Positions 15,741 through 23,789 of a stretch of 56,570 bases of DNA are shown piece by piece. The notes below the pieces were generated by a model. The model was not told the DNA's origin and did no database searches. It saw only the letters and a list, made by a program, of their open reading frames with translations. The position numbers and the translations under genes are program-made. How positions within the stretch are numbered: position 1 is the first letter of the stretch; each line of letters opens with the position of its first letter. The stretch spans positions 1-56,570 of the forward strand of contig NZ_FWZX01000039.1 of NCBI RefSeq assembly GCF_900177295.1, written 5' to 3'. This stretch comes from Tistlia consotensis USBA 355. Lineage in GTDB: Bacteria; Pseudomonadota; Alphaproteobacteria; Kiloniellales; DSM-21159.

Positions 15741-18262
15741 CGCTTCCGCGAGGGCTTCAGTCCGGCGAGCGCGGCGAAAGGCGAGACGACCTCCGCGCTG
15801 CGGCGCCGGCCCGGCCTGCCATGCCGCTCGTGCCTCGGCTTCGGTGCCCAGAGCCGCGCCTGACCGGTGTCTCCGGCCGGCAGCGGCCGGAAGCCGAGCG
15901 CCGCCAGGGCGGTCGGCAGCTGCTCCTCGGTCAGGCCGCAGGCCTCGGCCAGCGCGCCGTCGGCCGGCAGTGGCGCGCGCCTGTGGGCCGCGGCGGAGAG
16001 CTTCTCCAGGGCCTCGACGCGCACCGCGAGGCGCCGGCGCTCCCGGCCCGGACCGCCGCGCCCGGCGCCGCCACAGAGCCGGAAGCCGAGCGCCAGGGCC
16101 GTCGCCTCGTCCCAGTCGTCGGGCGCCGGCAGCGCGACCCGGTCGCTGGGCGGCGGGAAGGCCTCGCGCTCGCGGAACACCGACCAGAGCAGGGCCTTGA
16201 AGCGCTGCAGCGGCGGGCTCTGCACGCCCGGCACGTAGAGGCTGGCGGCACCGAGCCGCACGCCCAGGCCCTGCAGCGCCTTGCGGTCGGCGCGCTCCAG
16301 GGCGGCGATCTCGGCGGCCGCCCGGCTGCGGGGCAGGGCGCCCATGGCCTCGGCGAGCTGGAAGGCGAGGCCGCGGGCCGCTCCCGCCAGCGCCGCTTCC
16401 TCCAGGTCGAACAGCAGGGCCAGGCGGTTGCGCAGGTGCCGGGTCAGCCAGTTCTGCAGGCGCAGCCGGATGCGCTCGCGCGCGCGGCCGTCGAGGAATT
16501 CGCTGTCGAGTGGCTGGACCCGCGGCCGCAGCGGGCTGTCGCCCTTGGCCAGCCGGCCGACCGGGGCGCCGCGCCACGCCACGACGCCGTCGCCTTCGAG
16601 CCGGAAGCAGCCGTCGTCGTCGGCCTCCAGCCGGTTGACCCGGCGCGGCATCTCGTCCTGCAGGGCGCGGCGGGTCGCGGTCAGCACGGCCGGCGCGTCG
16701 CCCTTCTCGATCGAGCCGTCGAGCTGGAAGCGGAAGCCCTGCAGCCTGCCGACGTGCTCGCCCTCGACCAGCACCTCGCCGGTCCGGCGCACGGCGGCGA
16801 TCAGCGCCTCGCCGGAGCGCAGGCGGCGCGACAGCATCGCCGTGCGGCGGTCGACGAAGCGCTGGGTCAGGCGCTCGTGCAGGGCGTCGGACAGCTGGTC
16901 CTCGATGCGCCGCGCCCGCTCCTGCCAGTGGCTGCTGTCGTCCAGCCAGTCGGCGCGGTGGGTGATGAAGGTCCAGGTGCGGATGTGGGCGATGCGCGCG
17001 ACCAGGGCGTCGATGTCACCGTCGACCCGGTCGATGCGCTGGATCTGCTGGGCGACCCAGTCCTCCGGCAGCCGGCCCTCGGTCCGGCGCAGGTGGCGGA
17101 AGATCTGGCCGAGCAGGCGCGAGTGCTGCTCCGACAGGATCTTGCGGAAGTCCGGGACCTGGCAGACCTCCCAGAGCAGCCGGACGCTGCCCGGATCGCC
17201 GGCCAGGCCGCGGATCTCGGAATCACGCAGCAGCGCCGCCAGGGCCTGCTGGTCCTCGGGCGGCCTGACGCGGATCAGCTCGCGCCGCTCGGGGCGCGCC
17301 TCCAGGCTCTTGAGCAGTGCCTCGGGCGAGCGGAAGTCGAGGTCGCGGCTGCGCCAGAAGAGGCTGGTCAGGGGGTCGAAGGAATGGCCTTCGACGGCCT
17401 CGACCGTCTCGGGGTCGATCGCTCCCAGCTCGTTGGTCGTGCCGAAGGTGCCGTCGGCCATGTGGCGGCCAGCGCGTCCGGCGATCTGAGCGATCTCGGG
17501 CGGCTGCAGGCGGCGGTGGGCGTAGCCGTCGAACTTGGTGAGCCGCGCGAAGGCGACGTGGTCGAGGCCCAGGTTGAGGCCCATGCCGATGGCGTCGGTC
17601 GCGACCAGGTAGTCGACCTCGCCGCTCTCGAACATCTCGACCTGGGCGTTGCGGGTGCGCGGCGACAGCGCGCCCAGCACCACCGCCGTGCCGCCGCGCT
17701 GGCGGCGGATCAGCTCGGCCAGCGCGTAGACCTCGGCGGCCGAGAAGGCGACGACGGCCGAGCGCGGCGGCAGGCGGGTCAGCTTCTTCGCGCCGGCGTA
17801 GCTGAGCGTCGAGAAGCGCGGCCGCGAGACGACCGAGGCCTCCGGCACCAGGCGCTTCAGCAGCGGCTGGATGGTGTCGGAGCCGAGGAACATCGTCTCC
17901 TCGACGCCGCGGCTGTGCAGCAGGCGGTCGGTGAAGACGTGGCCGCGCTCCGGGTCGGCGGCGAGCTGGACCTCGTCGACCGCCAGGAAGGCGGCCGGCT
18001 TGTCGAGCGGCATCGACTCGACGGTGCAGAGGAAGTAGCGGGCGCGCGGCGGGACGATCTTCTCCTCGCCGGTGATCAGCGCGACCTGGCCGGCGCCCTT
18101 GAGGCGCACGACCTTGTCGTAGTTCTCGCGCGCCAGCAGGCGCAGGGGAAAGCCCATGACGCCGCTGGAATGGCCCAGCATGCGCTCGATCGCCAGATGG
18201 GTCTTGCCGGTGTTGGTCGGGCCGAGAACGGCCGTCACCTGCCGGTCATGCCGCCTGCTCAT
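15737..18262 (-). CDS. SUV3-like DEAD/DEAH RNA helicase
   Basis: 841 residues. Helicase motifs: Walker A GPTNTGKTH near residue 14, DEVQ (motif II), ATDAIGMGLNL (V) and QIAGRAGRH (VI), matching the mitochondrial degradosome helicase SUV3 and its alphaproteobacterial relatives. The C-terminal 500 residues are variable and basic. It probably unwinds structured RNA during decay. It is translationally coupled to the S4 protein and lies divergent from htpG. Confidence 0.9.
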   Translation of the reverse strand: MSRRHDRQVTAVLGPTNTGKTHLAIERMLGHSSGVMGFPLRLLARENYDKVVRLKGAGQVALITGEEKIVPPRARYFLCTVESMPLDKPAAFLAVDEVQLAADPERGHVFTDRLLHSRGVEETMFLGSDTIQPLLKRLVPEASVVSRPRFSTLSYAGAKKLTRLPPRSAVVAFSAAEVYALAELIRRQRGGTAVVLGALSPRTRNAQVEMFESGEVDYLVATDAIGMGLNLGLDHVAFARLTKFDGYAHRRLQPPEIAQIAGRAGRHMADGTFGTTNELGAIDPETVEAVEGHSFDPLTSLFWRSRDLDFRSPEALLKSLEARPERRELIRVRPPEDQQALAALLRDSEIRGLAGDPGSVRLLWEVCQVPDFRKILSEQHSRLLGQIFRHLRRTEGRLPEDWVAQQIQRIDRVDGDIDALVARIAHIRTWTFITHRADWLDDSSHWQERARRIEDQLSDALHERLTQRFVDRRTAMLSRRLRSGEALIAAVRRTGEVLVEGEHVGRLQGFRFQLDGSIEKGDAPAVLTATRRALQDEMPRRVNRLEADDDGCFRLEGDGVVAWRGAPVGRLAKGDSPLRPRVQPLDSEFLDGRARERIRLRLQNWLTRHLRNRLALLFDLEEAALAGAARGLAFQLAEAMGALPRSRAAAEIAALERADRKALQGLGVRLGAASLYVPGVQSPPLQRFKALLWSVFREREAFPPPSDRVALPAPDDWDEATALALGFRLCGGAGRGGPGRERRRLAVRVEALEKLSAAAHRRAPLPADGALAEACGLTEEQLPTALAALGFRPLPAGDTGQARLWAPKPRHERHGRPGRRRSAEVVSPFAALAGLKPSRKR

Positions 18263-18357
18263 GGCCCATTAGATCGCCACGCCGCCAGAGTCTGGCAAGG
18301 GGGCGGACAGGCGGGCCGGCGGAGCGGCGATACCGCAGCGCAGCAGCGGCCTTTGCT

Positions 18358-18388
18358 CTTGAGTCCCCGCGCGTCAGAGCACATATGT
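18358..18388 (+). promoter_or_regulatory. Possible heat-shock (RpoH-type) promoter of htpG
   Basis: CTTGAG (18358-18363) and CATATGT (18382-18388) are 18 bases apart, similar to alphaproteobacterial RpoH promoters (CTTGAA with CNTATNT). It lies about 75 bases before htpG. Match is partial. Confidence 0.35.
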
Positions 18389-18461
18389 GGGCGGGCCATA
18401 CGGCATTTGCCGTTTCCGGCCAATCACTTCGCACAGTTTCTTGGGGACAGGTACCAGACCG

Positions 18462-20360
18462 ATGACGGAGGAGACCCTTTCGTTCCAGGCCGAGGTGTCT
18501 CGGCTGCTCGACATCGTCGCCAACGCGCTCTACTCGCAGGACGAGGTGTTCCTGCGCGAGCTCGTCTCGAACGCCTCGGACGCCTGCGACCGCCTGCGCT
18601 ACGCGGCGATCTCCGAGCCGCATCTGCTCGGCGAGGATCCCGAGCTCGCCATCGAGATCGCGCCGGACAAGGAGGCAGCCACCCTGACCGTTGCCGACAA
18701 CGGCATCGGCATGAACCGCGAGGAGCTGATCGAGAACCTCGGCACGATCGCCCGCTCCGGCACCGCCGCCTTCGTCCAGGCGCTCGGCGAGAAGAAGGGC
18801 GAGGTCGAGCAGATCGGCCAGTTCGGCGTCGGCTTCTATGCCGCCTTCATGGTCGCCGACAAGGTCGAGGTGCTGACCCGCAAGGCCGGCGACGAGCAGG
18901 GCTGGCACTGGGTCTCCGACGGCAAGGGCAGCTTCACGGTAGGGGAAGCCGGGAGCGGCGAGAGCGCGGAGGCCCCGGCGCGTGGCACCCGCATCGTCCT
19001 GCACCTCAAGGCGGACAAGCGCGAGTACCTGGAGCCGCACCGGCTGCGCCACGTGGTCAAGACCTACTCCGACCACATCGCCGTGCCGGTGCGCCTGCGC
19101 GAAGGCGGCAAGGATCCCGAGACCCTGAACTCGGCCGGCGCGCTCTGGACGCGCCCGAAGAGCGAGATCACCGACGAGCAGTACCAGGAGTTCTACCACC
19201 ACGTCGCCCACGCCGCCGACGAGCCCTGGGCGCGCCTGCACTTCAAGGCCGAAGGCACGATCGAGTACAGCGGCCTGCTGTTCGTGCCGGGCGCGCGGCC
19301 CTTCGACCTCTTCGACCCGCAGCGCAAGTCGCGGGTCAAGCTCTACGTCAAGCGCGTCTTCATCACCGACGACTGCGAGGGGCTGGTCCCGTCCTACCTG
19401 CGCTTCCTGCGCGGCATCGTCGATTCCGAGGACCTGCCGCTCAACATCAGCCGCGAGATGGTGCAGCACCACCCGGTGCTGCAGAAGATCCGCCAGGCGG
19501 TCACCAAGCGCGTGATCGGCGAACTGGAGGCGAAGGCCGAGAAGGACGGCGAGGGCTACGAGACCTTCTGGGAGAACTTCGGCGCGGTCCTGAAGGAGGG
19601 GCTCTACGAGGCCGACGGCCAGCGCGAGGCGCTGCTCAAGCTGGCGCGCTTCCGCTCGACGGCCGTGGAAGGCTGGACCAGCCTGGCTGACTACGTCGGG
19701 CGCATGAAGCCCGGCCAGAAGGCGATCTTCACGATCGCCGGCGACGACGCCGAGAAGCTGAAGCGCAGCCCGCAGCTCGAGGGCTTCCGCGCCAAGGGCG
19801 TCGAGGTGCTGCTGCTGACCGACCCGGTCGACGAGTTCTGGCCGAACGCGGTCCACGCCTTCGAGGACAAGCCCTTCCGCTCGGTCACCCGCGGCGGCGC
19901 CGAGCTCGACGAGATCGAGGCCGAGGCGACGGAGGGCGAGGACAAGAAGGACGAGGCGAAGGAGCCGGAGGCCGGCCCCGAGACCGCGACGCTGCTGGCC
20001 TTCCTCAAGCAGACGCTGGACGGCAAGGTCAAGGACGTGCGCCTGTCGCAGCGCCTGACCGAGAGCGCGGTCTGCCTGGTCGCCGACGAGGGCGACCTGG
20101 ACCTGCATCTCGCCAAGCTCCTGAAGCAGCACCAGCAGCTCGACGAGATCGCGCCGCGGGTCCTCGAGATCAACGCCAGGCACGCGCTGATCAGGCAGCT
20201 CGGCGAGCGCCTCCAGGCCGGCAACGGCGCCGCCGAGGCGCTCGAGCCCTACGCCTTCCTGCTGCTCGACCAGGCCCGCATCCTGGAGGGCGAGGCGCCC
20301 CTCGACCCGGCCGCCTTCGCCCGGCGCATGAGCGAGCTGGCGACCAAGACGCTGGGGTAA
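18462..20360 (+). CDS. htpG: Molecular chaperone HtpG (Hsp90)
   Basis: 632 residues, the normal length. GHKL ATP-binding motifs are complete: ELVSNASDACDRLRY, DNGIGMNREELIENLGTIARSG and QFGVGFYAAFMVAD; the middle domain has LPLNISREMVQ. It is a cytoplasmic ATP-dependent chaperone. ATG 18462 begins as in other HtpG proteins. A possible RpoH promoter and a following palindromic repeat pair frame the gene. Confidence 0.97.
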   Translation: MTEETLSFQAEVSRLLDIVANALYSQDEVFLRELVSNASDACDRLRYAAISEPHLLGEDPELAIEIAPDKEAATLTVADNGIGMNREELIENLGTIARSGTAAFVQALGEKKGEVEQIGQFGVGFYAAFMVADKVEVLTRKAGDEQGWHWVSDGKGSFTVGEAGSGESAEAPARGTRIVLHLKADKREYLEPHRLRHVVKTYSDHIAVPVRLREGGKDPETLNSAGALWTRPKSEITDEQYQEFYHHVAHAADEPWARLHFKAEGTIEYSGLLFVPGARPFDLFDPQRKSRVKLYVKRVFITDDCEGLVPSYLRFLRGIVDSEDLPLNISREMVQHHPVLQKIRQAVTKRVIGELEAKAEKDGEGYETFWENFGAVLKEGLYEADGQREALLKLARFRSTAVEGWTSLADYVGRMKPGQKAIFTIAGDDAEKLKRSPQLEGFRAKGVEVLLLTDPVDEFWPNAVHAFEDKPFRSVTRGGAELDEIEAEATEGEDKKDEAKEPEAGPETATLLAFLKQTLDGKVKDVRLSQRLTESAVCLVADEGDLDLHLAKLLKQHQQLDEIAPRVLEINARHALIRQLGERLQAGNGAAEALEPYAFLLLDQARILEGEAPLDPAAFARRMSELATKTLG

Positions 20361-20365
20361 CTGAG

Positions 20366-20415
20366 CACCTCTCCCCTCGGGGGAGAGGTCGAGACGCGTC
20401 AGCGTTTCGGGTGAG
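20366..20415 (+). repeat. Palindromic intergenic repeat, copy 1
   Basis: A 10-bp perfect hairpin (20367-20376 with 20380-20389, three-base loop) is followed by a second imperfect stem ending in CGGGTGAG. The same arrangement recurs inverted at 20477-20528. It follows the htpG stop and may end its transcript; no T-run is present. Confidence 0.7.
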
Positions 20416-20476
20416 GGCTCGGCCGTCGTCGACCGGCCCGCGCCGTCCCTGATCGTTGGCGCTGTCCGTGCCGGCA

Positions 20477-20528
20477 CTCACCCGGATCGGCTGTCGCCGA
20501 TCCGACCTCTCCCCCGAGGGGCGAGGTG
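20477..20528 (-). repeat. Palindromic intergenic repeat, copy 2 (inverted)
   Basis: On the minus strand this begins CACCTCGCCCCTCGGGGGAG and ends CCGGGTGAG, matching copy 1 at both ends, with a better inner hairpin (GGATCGGC with GCCGATCC). It follows the end of the polyprenyl-synthase-like gene. The pair is typical of dispersed REP-like elements between convergent genes. Confidence 0.7.
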
Positions 20529-20549
20529 ACGCAACCGACGCCGCCGGGC

Positions 20550-21560
20550 TCAGCCGAGACCGGCAACCGCCTCGACGAAGTCGGAGAGACGCCCCGGATC
20601 CGGGAGCTCGGCGCGCGTCAAGGCGGCCCGCGCCATCGCCAGGTCGATGTCCCGGTAGGCCATCGCCGCGGCCACCGCCGGACTGGCGTTGAGCTCCTGG
20701 CGCAGGGCCTCGCGCTCGGCCTCCGAGGTCCGTGCCGCCTCGAGCCGGGCGAGCAACGCCGGCCGCTCCGAAGCCGCCATCGCGTTGACGTGGGCGGCGA
20801 GCGGCAGCGTGCGCTTGCCCTGTTTCAGGTCGCGTCCCTCCGGGCTCAGCAGGTCGGCGAGGTCGCTCGTCAGGGTCAGGGCGCCGCCGAGATGGTGGGC
20901 GTAGGCGGCGAGCTGCCGCACCGTCTCCGGCCCGGCCCCCGCCAGCAAGGCCGCCATCTCGGCATAGCCGGACGCCTGGTCGGGGCCGCGCGCGCTCAGC
21001 ACGCGGCGGGCGGTCGCCATCTCCCAGGAGGCGGGCCCCGGGGCCGCCAGGTCCTCCCGCTGGCCGTCCGCCATGCGCAGCAGCGAGCGCCGATGGACGG
21101 CGCCCAGCGCCGCCAGCAGGGCCGGATCGCCGGTCGTCCGCGCCAGCGCCTCGGGGACCCGCACCGAGAGGATCAGCACCCCGGTCAGCTCGAGCTCCGC
21201 CGGCTGCCGCTCGCCCCAGTGCGCCGGCCAGTCGCCGTCGGCCAGATCGTCGAGGACGTCGAGCGCGAGGAAGCAGAGCGCCGAGGCGGCCGGCAGGGCG
21301 ATCGGCACCGGCCGCTGCGGGGCCACCGCCTCGAAGACGGCGACCGGCAGCGTGGCGAAGGGTGAGAAGCCGAGGACCGCCCGCGTCTGCGAGTCCTTGG
21401 CCGCCAGCTCGGCGGACGCCAGCCGCAGCAGGTCGCGCTGGCCTTCGCTGCGGGCCAGCTCGTCGGCGAGGCCGTCGATCCAGGCCATCAGCGCCTCGGC
21501 GAACCCCGGATCGTCGAGACTCGCCGTTGCGGACGCCGGACCGGGTGGCGTCGCCGTCAC
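20550..21560 (-). CDS. Polyprenyl-synthase-like (class I isoprenoid) protein, copy A
   Basis: 336 residues from GTG 21560, overlapping the end of the M50 remnant (GTGA). The first Asp-rich motif is intact (LDVLDDLADGD, residues 100-110); the second reads SDLADLLSPEG near 232 followed by GKRTLP at 248. These are trans-isoprenyl diphosphate synthase motifs, but the protein is otherwise divergent, as are the ComQ peptide prenylases. Most residues are the same as in copy B (22779-23789). It ends the left cassette, so it may prenylate a cassette peptide or make the donor; this is inference. Confidence 0.75.
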   Translation of the reverse strand: MTATPPGPASATASLDDPGFAEALMAWIDGLADELARSEGQRDLLRLASAELAAKDSQTRAVLGFSPFATLPVAVFEAVAPQRPVPIALPAASALCFLALDVLDDLADGDWPAHWGERQPAELELTGVLILSVRVPEALARTTGDPALLAALGAVHRRSLLRMADGQREDLAAPGPASWEMATARRVLSARGPDQASGYAEMAALLAGAGPETVRQLAAYAHHLGGALTLTSDLADLLSPEGRDLKQGKRTLPLAAHVNAMAASERPALLARLEAARTSEAEREALRQELNASPAVAAAMAYRDIDLAMARAALTRAELPDPGRLSDFVEAVAGLG

Positions 21561-21976
21561 TGCCCGGCCGCCGCTTGGTTCCGGGAGGCCAGCCAGGCGA
21601 CTTTCAGGCTCCGGGACAGGAAGGCGGTGCTGCTCGCATACCAGAGCAGGGCGATGGCCAGCGCGCCCAGCTCCGCCAGCAGGGCCGGGCCGGCGTCGCC
21701 GAGCCAGCTGGCGAGCAGCGGGCGATAGACGAAGTACAGCACGACGCCCATCGCCGAGACGTAGACCAGGCTCAGGACGCTGTAGGTGATCTCGACCGGG
21801 CGCCGCCGGGCGATCCCCAGGCCGCCGAAGCGGACGATCACCTCGCCCGGGCCGTGCCGTTCCTCCGTGAAATGTTCGGCACGCGACTCCAGCACCGGCC
21901 GAGACAGCGTCGCGAAGGCCGGGTGGGAGGCGAGGACACCGGTCCTGTCGACGGCCGATGGAAGCTTGGCGGACAC
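21557..21976 (-). pseudogene. M50 fusion protein, copy A, large internal deletion
   Basis: The start region (SAVDRTGVLASHPAFATLS) equals the N-terminus of the full protein at 23786-25891 and the end (IARRRPVEITYSVLSLVYVSAMG to the stop) equals its last 85 residues. About 560 residues between them, including most of cNMP domain 1, all of domain 2, the PqqD-like domain and the HELGH site, are missing. The join is in frame, next to a short GTCCGC-like repeat. It could still make a small membrane protein but not a protease. Start taken at the GTG matching copy B; the frame is open to 22018. Confidence 0.85.
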
Positions 21977-22100
21977 GGTGGTCAGGGATCGTGGCTCTGT
22001 TTGTTCACCCTGGTTCACCTGGCCCCGACGGCGCTTTACCGACCGGCCGGGCCGCCGCCAGGATCGTCCCGGCCAGGCGGAACTGGTGCTCCTGGCCGGT

Positions 22101-22328
22101 TCAGTCGAACGGGCTGCCGATCGGATCAGACCAACTCGCCGACATCCGCGCCGAAAGCTGCTCGTCCGTCTGCGAGAAGTCGATCGACTTCAGCAGGCCC
22201 CGTTCCTCGTCGTCCAGCTCGAAGCCGGCGTTCCGGATGGCGGCCTCCGGGTCGGCCCGAACTGCCGCCCGGAACGTCTCGTCGGAGACGTACTTGTCCA
22301 CGATCGTCATCACGGTTTCTTCGCTCAT
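22101..22328 (-). CDS. RiPP-like precursor peptide A (Trp-containing tail)
   Basis: 75 residues from ATG 22328, with an SD-like purine stretch upstream. Residues 1-62 are a leader that matches precursor B at 57 of 62 positions; it has the pattern DETFRAAVRADPEAAIRNAGFEL then EE, as in leader peptides of the nitrile-hydratase-like/Os1348/Franean1_4349 type. After RM at 61-62 the sequence diverges fully; the tail is SASWSDPIGSPFD. A fixed leader and changing tail, beside modification and protease genes, is the mark of a ribosomal natural-product precursor. Trp66 is the only Trp. Confidence 0.78.
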   Translation of the reverse strand: MSEETVMTIVDKYVSDETFRAAVRADPEAAIRNAGFELDDEERGLLKSIDFSQTDEQLSARMSASWSDPIGSPFD

Positions 22329-22460
22329 GCCCCGCTCCCTCTCGTCGGGTGTCTCGAAATCGTCCTTGCCATCCCAGTTTGCGGCCTATCGCCACCGGAT
22401 TCGACAAGAAAACGGCGATGCACCGCAAGTATCTGTTTCCACTCGAATCAAGCGCCTGGT

Positions 22461-22610
22461 CTAGTCGAACAGAGTCCGGGCCACGAACGCTTGGACTTGC
22501 CAGAGAAGCCGCCATCCGGCCATTGGTCGATGGCACGAGCGCGAAGATCGCATCGAGGTCTCGCGAATGGTCCGAGAGAGCGGAGCGACCGCTGCGACAA
22601 GTTGCTAGGG
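22461..22610 (-). pseudogene. Remnant of flavoprotein gene, copy A (3' end, frameshifted)
   Basis: These 150 bases align with the last 50 codons of the flavoprotein gene at 26464-27531, including the final ARTLFD and stop. The first part (LSDHSRDLDA) is in frame, then one extra base near 22560 shifts the frame relative to copy B. The rest of the gene is absent. It shows that the duplicated unit once carried the whole cassette. Confidence 0.8.
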
Positions 22611-22778
22611 TAGGGGCCAACCGCCCCGCGCCTTCGCGAGGGCAGGCTTGCCGAGGGCAGGCTTCGCGGGGATGACGGCCGCGGGCGGCGGCGTAAGAGG
22701 TGCTTTCCCTGCATCGGCTCGTGGACGCCGTCGACGGCCTCGCCCCGGGGGCGATGGCGTCGACCGCCGCCGGGCCAG
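22611..22778. other. Junction between cassette copies
   Basis: 168 bases between the decayed flavoprotein of copy A and the end of copy B. It contains a direct repeat CGAGGGCAGGCTT (two copies, near 22634 and 22648) and no gene that I can support. Confidence 0.5.
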
Positions 22779-23789
22779 TCAGCCCGCGCCGGCGAGGGCT
22801 TCGACGAAGCCCGCGAGGCGTCCCGGCTCCGGGAGCTCGGCGCGCGTCAAGGCGGCCCGCGCCATCGCCAGGTCGATGTCCCGGTATGCCATCGCCGCGG
22901 CCACCGCCGGACTGGCGTTGAGCTCCCGGCGCAGGGCCTCGCGCTCGGCCTCCGAGGTCCGTGCCGCCTCGAGCCGGGCGAGCAACGCCGGCCGCTCCGA
23001 AGCCGCCAGCGCGTTGACGTGGGCGGCCAGCGGCAGGGTGCGCTTGCCCTGCGTCAGGTCACGTCCCTGGGGGCTCAGCAGGTCGGCGAGGTCGCTCGTC
23101 AGGGTCAGGGCGCCGCCGAGACGGTGGGCGTAGGCGGCGAGCTGCCGCACCGTGGCCGGGCCGGCGCCGGCCAGCAAGGCCGCCATCTCGACATAGCCGG
23201 ACACCTGTTCGGGGCCGCGCGCGTTCAGCACGCGGCGGGCGGTGGCCATCTCCCAGGAAGCCGGCCCGGGCGCGGCCAGATCCTCCCGCTGGCCGTCCGC
23301 CATGCGCAGCAGCGAGCGCCGATGGACGGCGCCCAGCGCCGCCAGCAGGGCCGGATCGCCGGTCGTTCGCGCCAGCGCCTCGGGGACCAGCGCCGAGAGG
23401 ATCAGCACCCCGGTCAGCTCGATCTCCGCCGGATGGCGGTCGCCCCAGTGCGCCGGCCAGTCGCCGTCGGCCAGATCGTCGAGGATGTCGAGCGCGAGGA
23501 AGGTGAGGGCCGAGGCGGCCGGCAGGGCGATCGGCACCTGGCGTTGCGGAGCGACCGCCTCGAAGACGGCGGCCGGCAGGGTGCCGAAGATCGAGAAGCC
23601 GACGGCTGCCCGCGCCTTCGATTCCTTGTCCGCCAGCTCGGCCCTCGCGAGCCGCAGCAGGTCGCGCTGGCCCTCGCTCCGGGCCAGCCCGTCGGCGAGG
23701 GCGTCGATCCAGGTCGTCAGCGCCTCGGCGAACCCCGGATCGTCGAGGCGCGCCGTCTCGGATGCCGGACCGGATTGGGCCGCCGTCAC
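22779..23789 (-). CDS. Polyprenyl-synthase-like (class I isoprenoid) protein, copy B
   Basis: 336 residues from GTG 23789, whose codon overlaps the stop of the M50 gene (GTGA). The Asp-rich motif LDILDDLADGD and the SDLADLLSPQG...GKRTLP segment are kept as in copy A; differences are scattered and conservative, as expected for two genes both under selection. Translational coupling to the protease-RRE fusion ties it to peptide processing. It could be a prenyl transferase acting on the peptide (ComQ-like) or a supplier of prenyl diphosphate. Confidence 0.77.
   Translation of the reverse strand: MTAAQSGPASETARLDDPGFAEALTTWIDALADGLARSEGQRDLLRLARAELADKESKARAAVGFSIFGTLPAAVFEAVAPQRQVPIALPAASALTFLALDILDDLADGDWPAHWGDRHPAEIELTGVLILSALVPEALARTTGDPALLAALGAVHRRSLLRMADGQREDLAAPGPASWEMATARRVLNARGPEQVSGYVEMAALLAGAGPATVRQLAAYAHRLGGALTLTSDLADLLSPQGRDLTQGKRTLPLAAHVNALAASERPALLARLEAARTSEAEREALRRELNASPAVAAAMAYRDIDLAMARAALTRAELPEPGRLAGFVEALAGAG

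Noticed and set aside
15821-19690. 1289-codon plus-strand open frame
   Set aside because: It runs opposite to the SUV3-like helicase and out of frame through htpG; both real genes have full family motifs, and the frame is low-complexity, as expected in GC-rich DNA.
20550-23789. Duplication as an assembly error
   Set aside because: The two synthase-like genes and two leaders differ at many scattered sites and the copies have distinct deletions, so they are true diverged copies.
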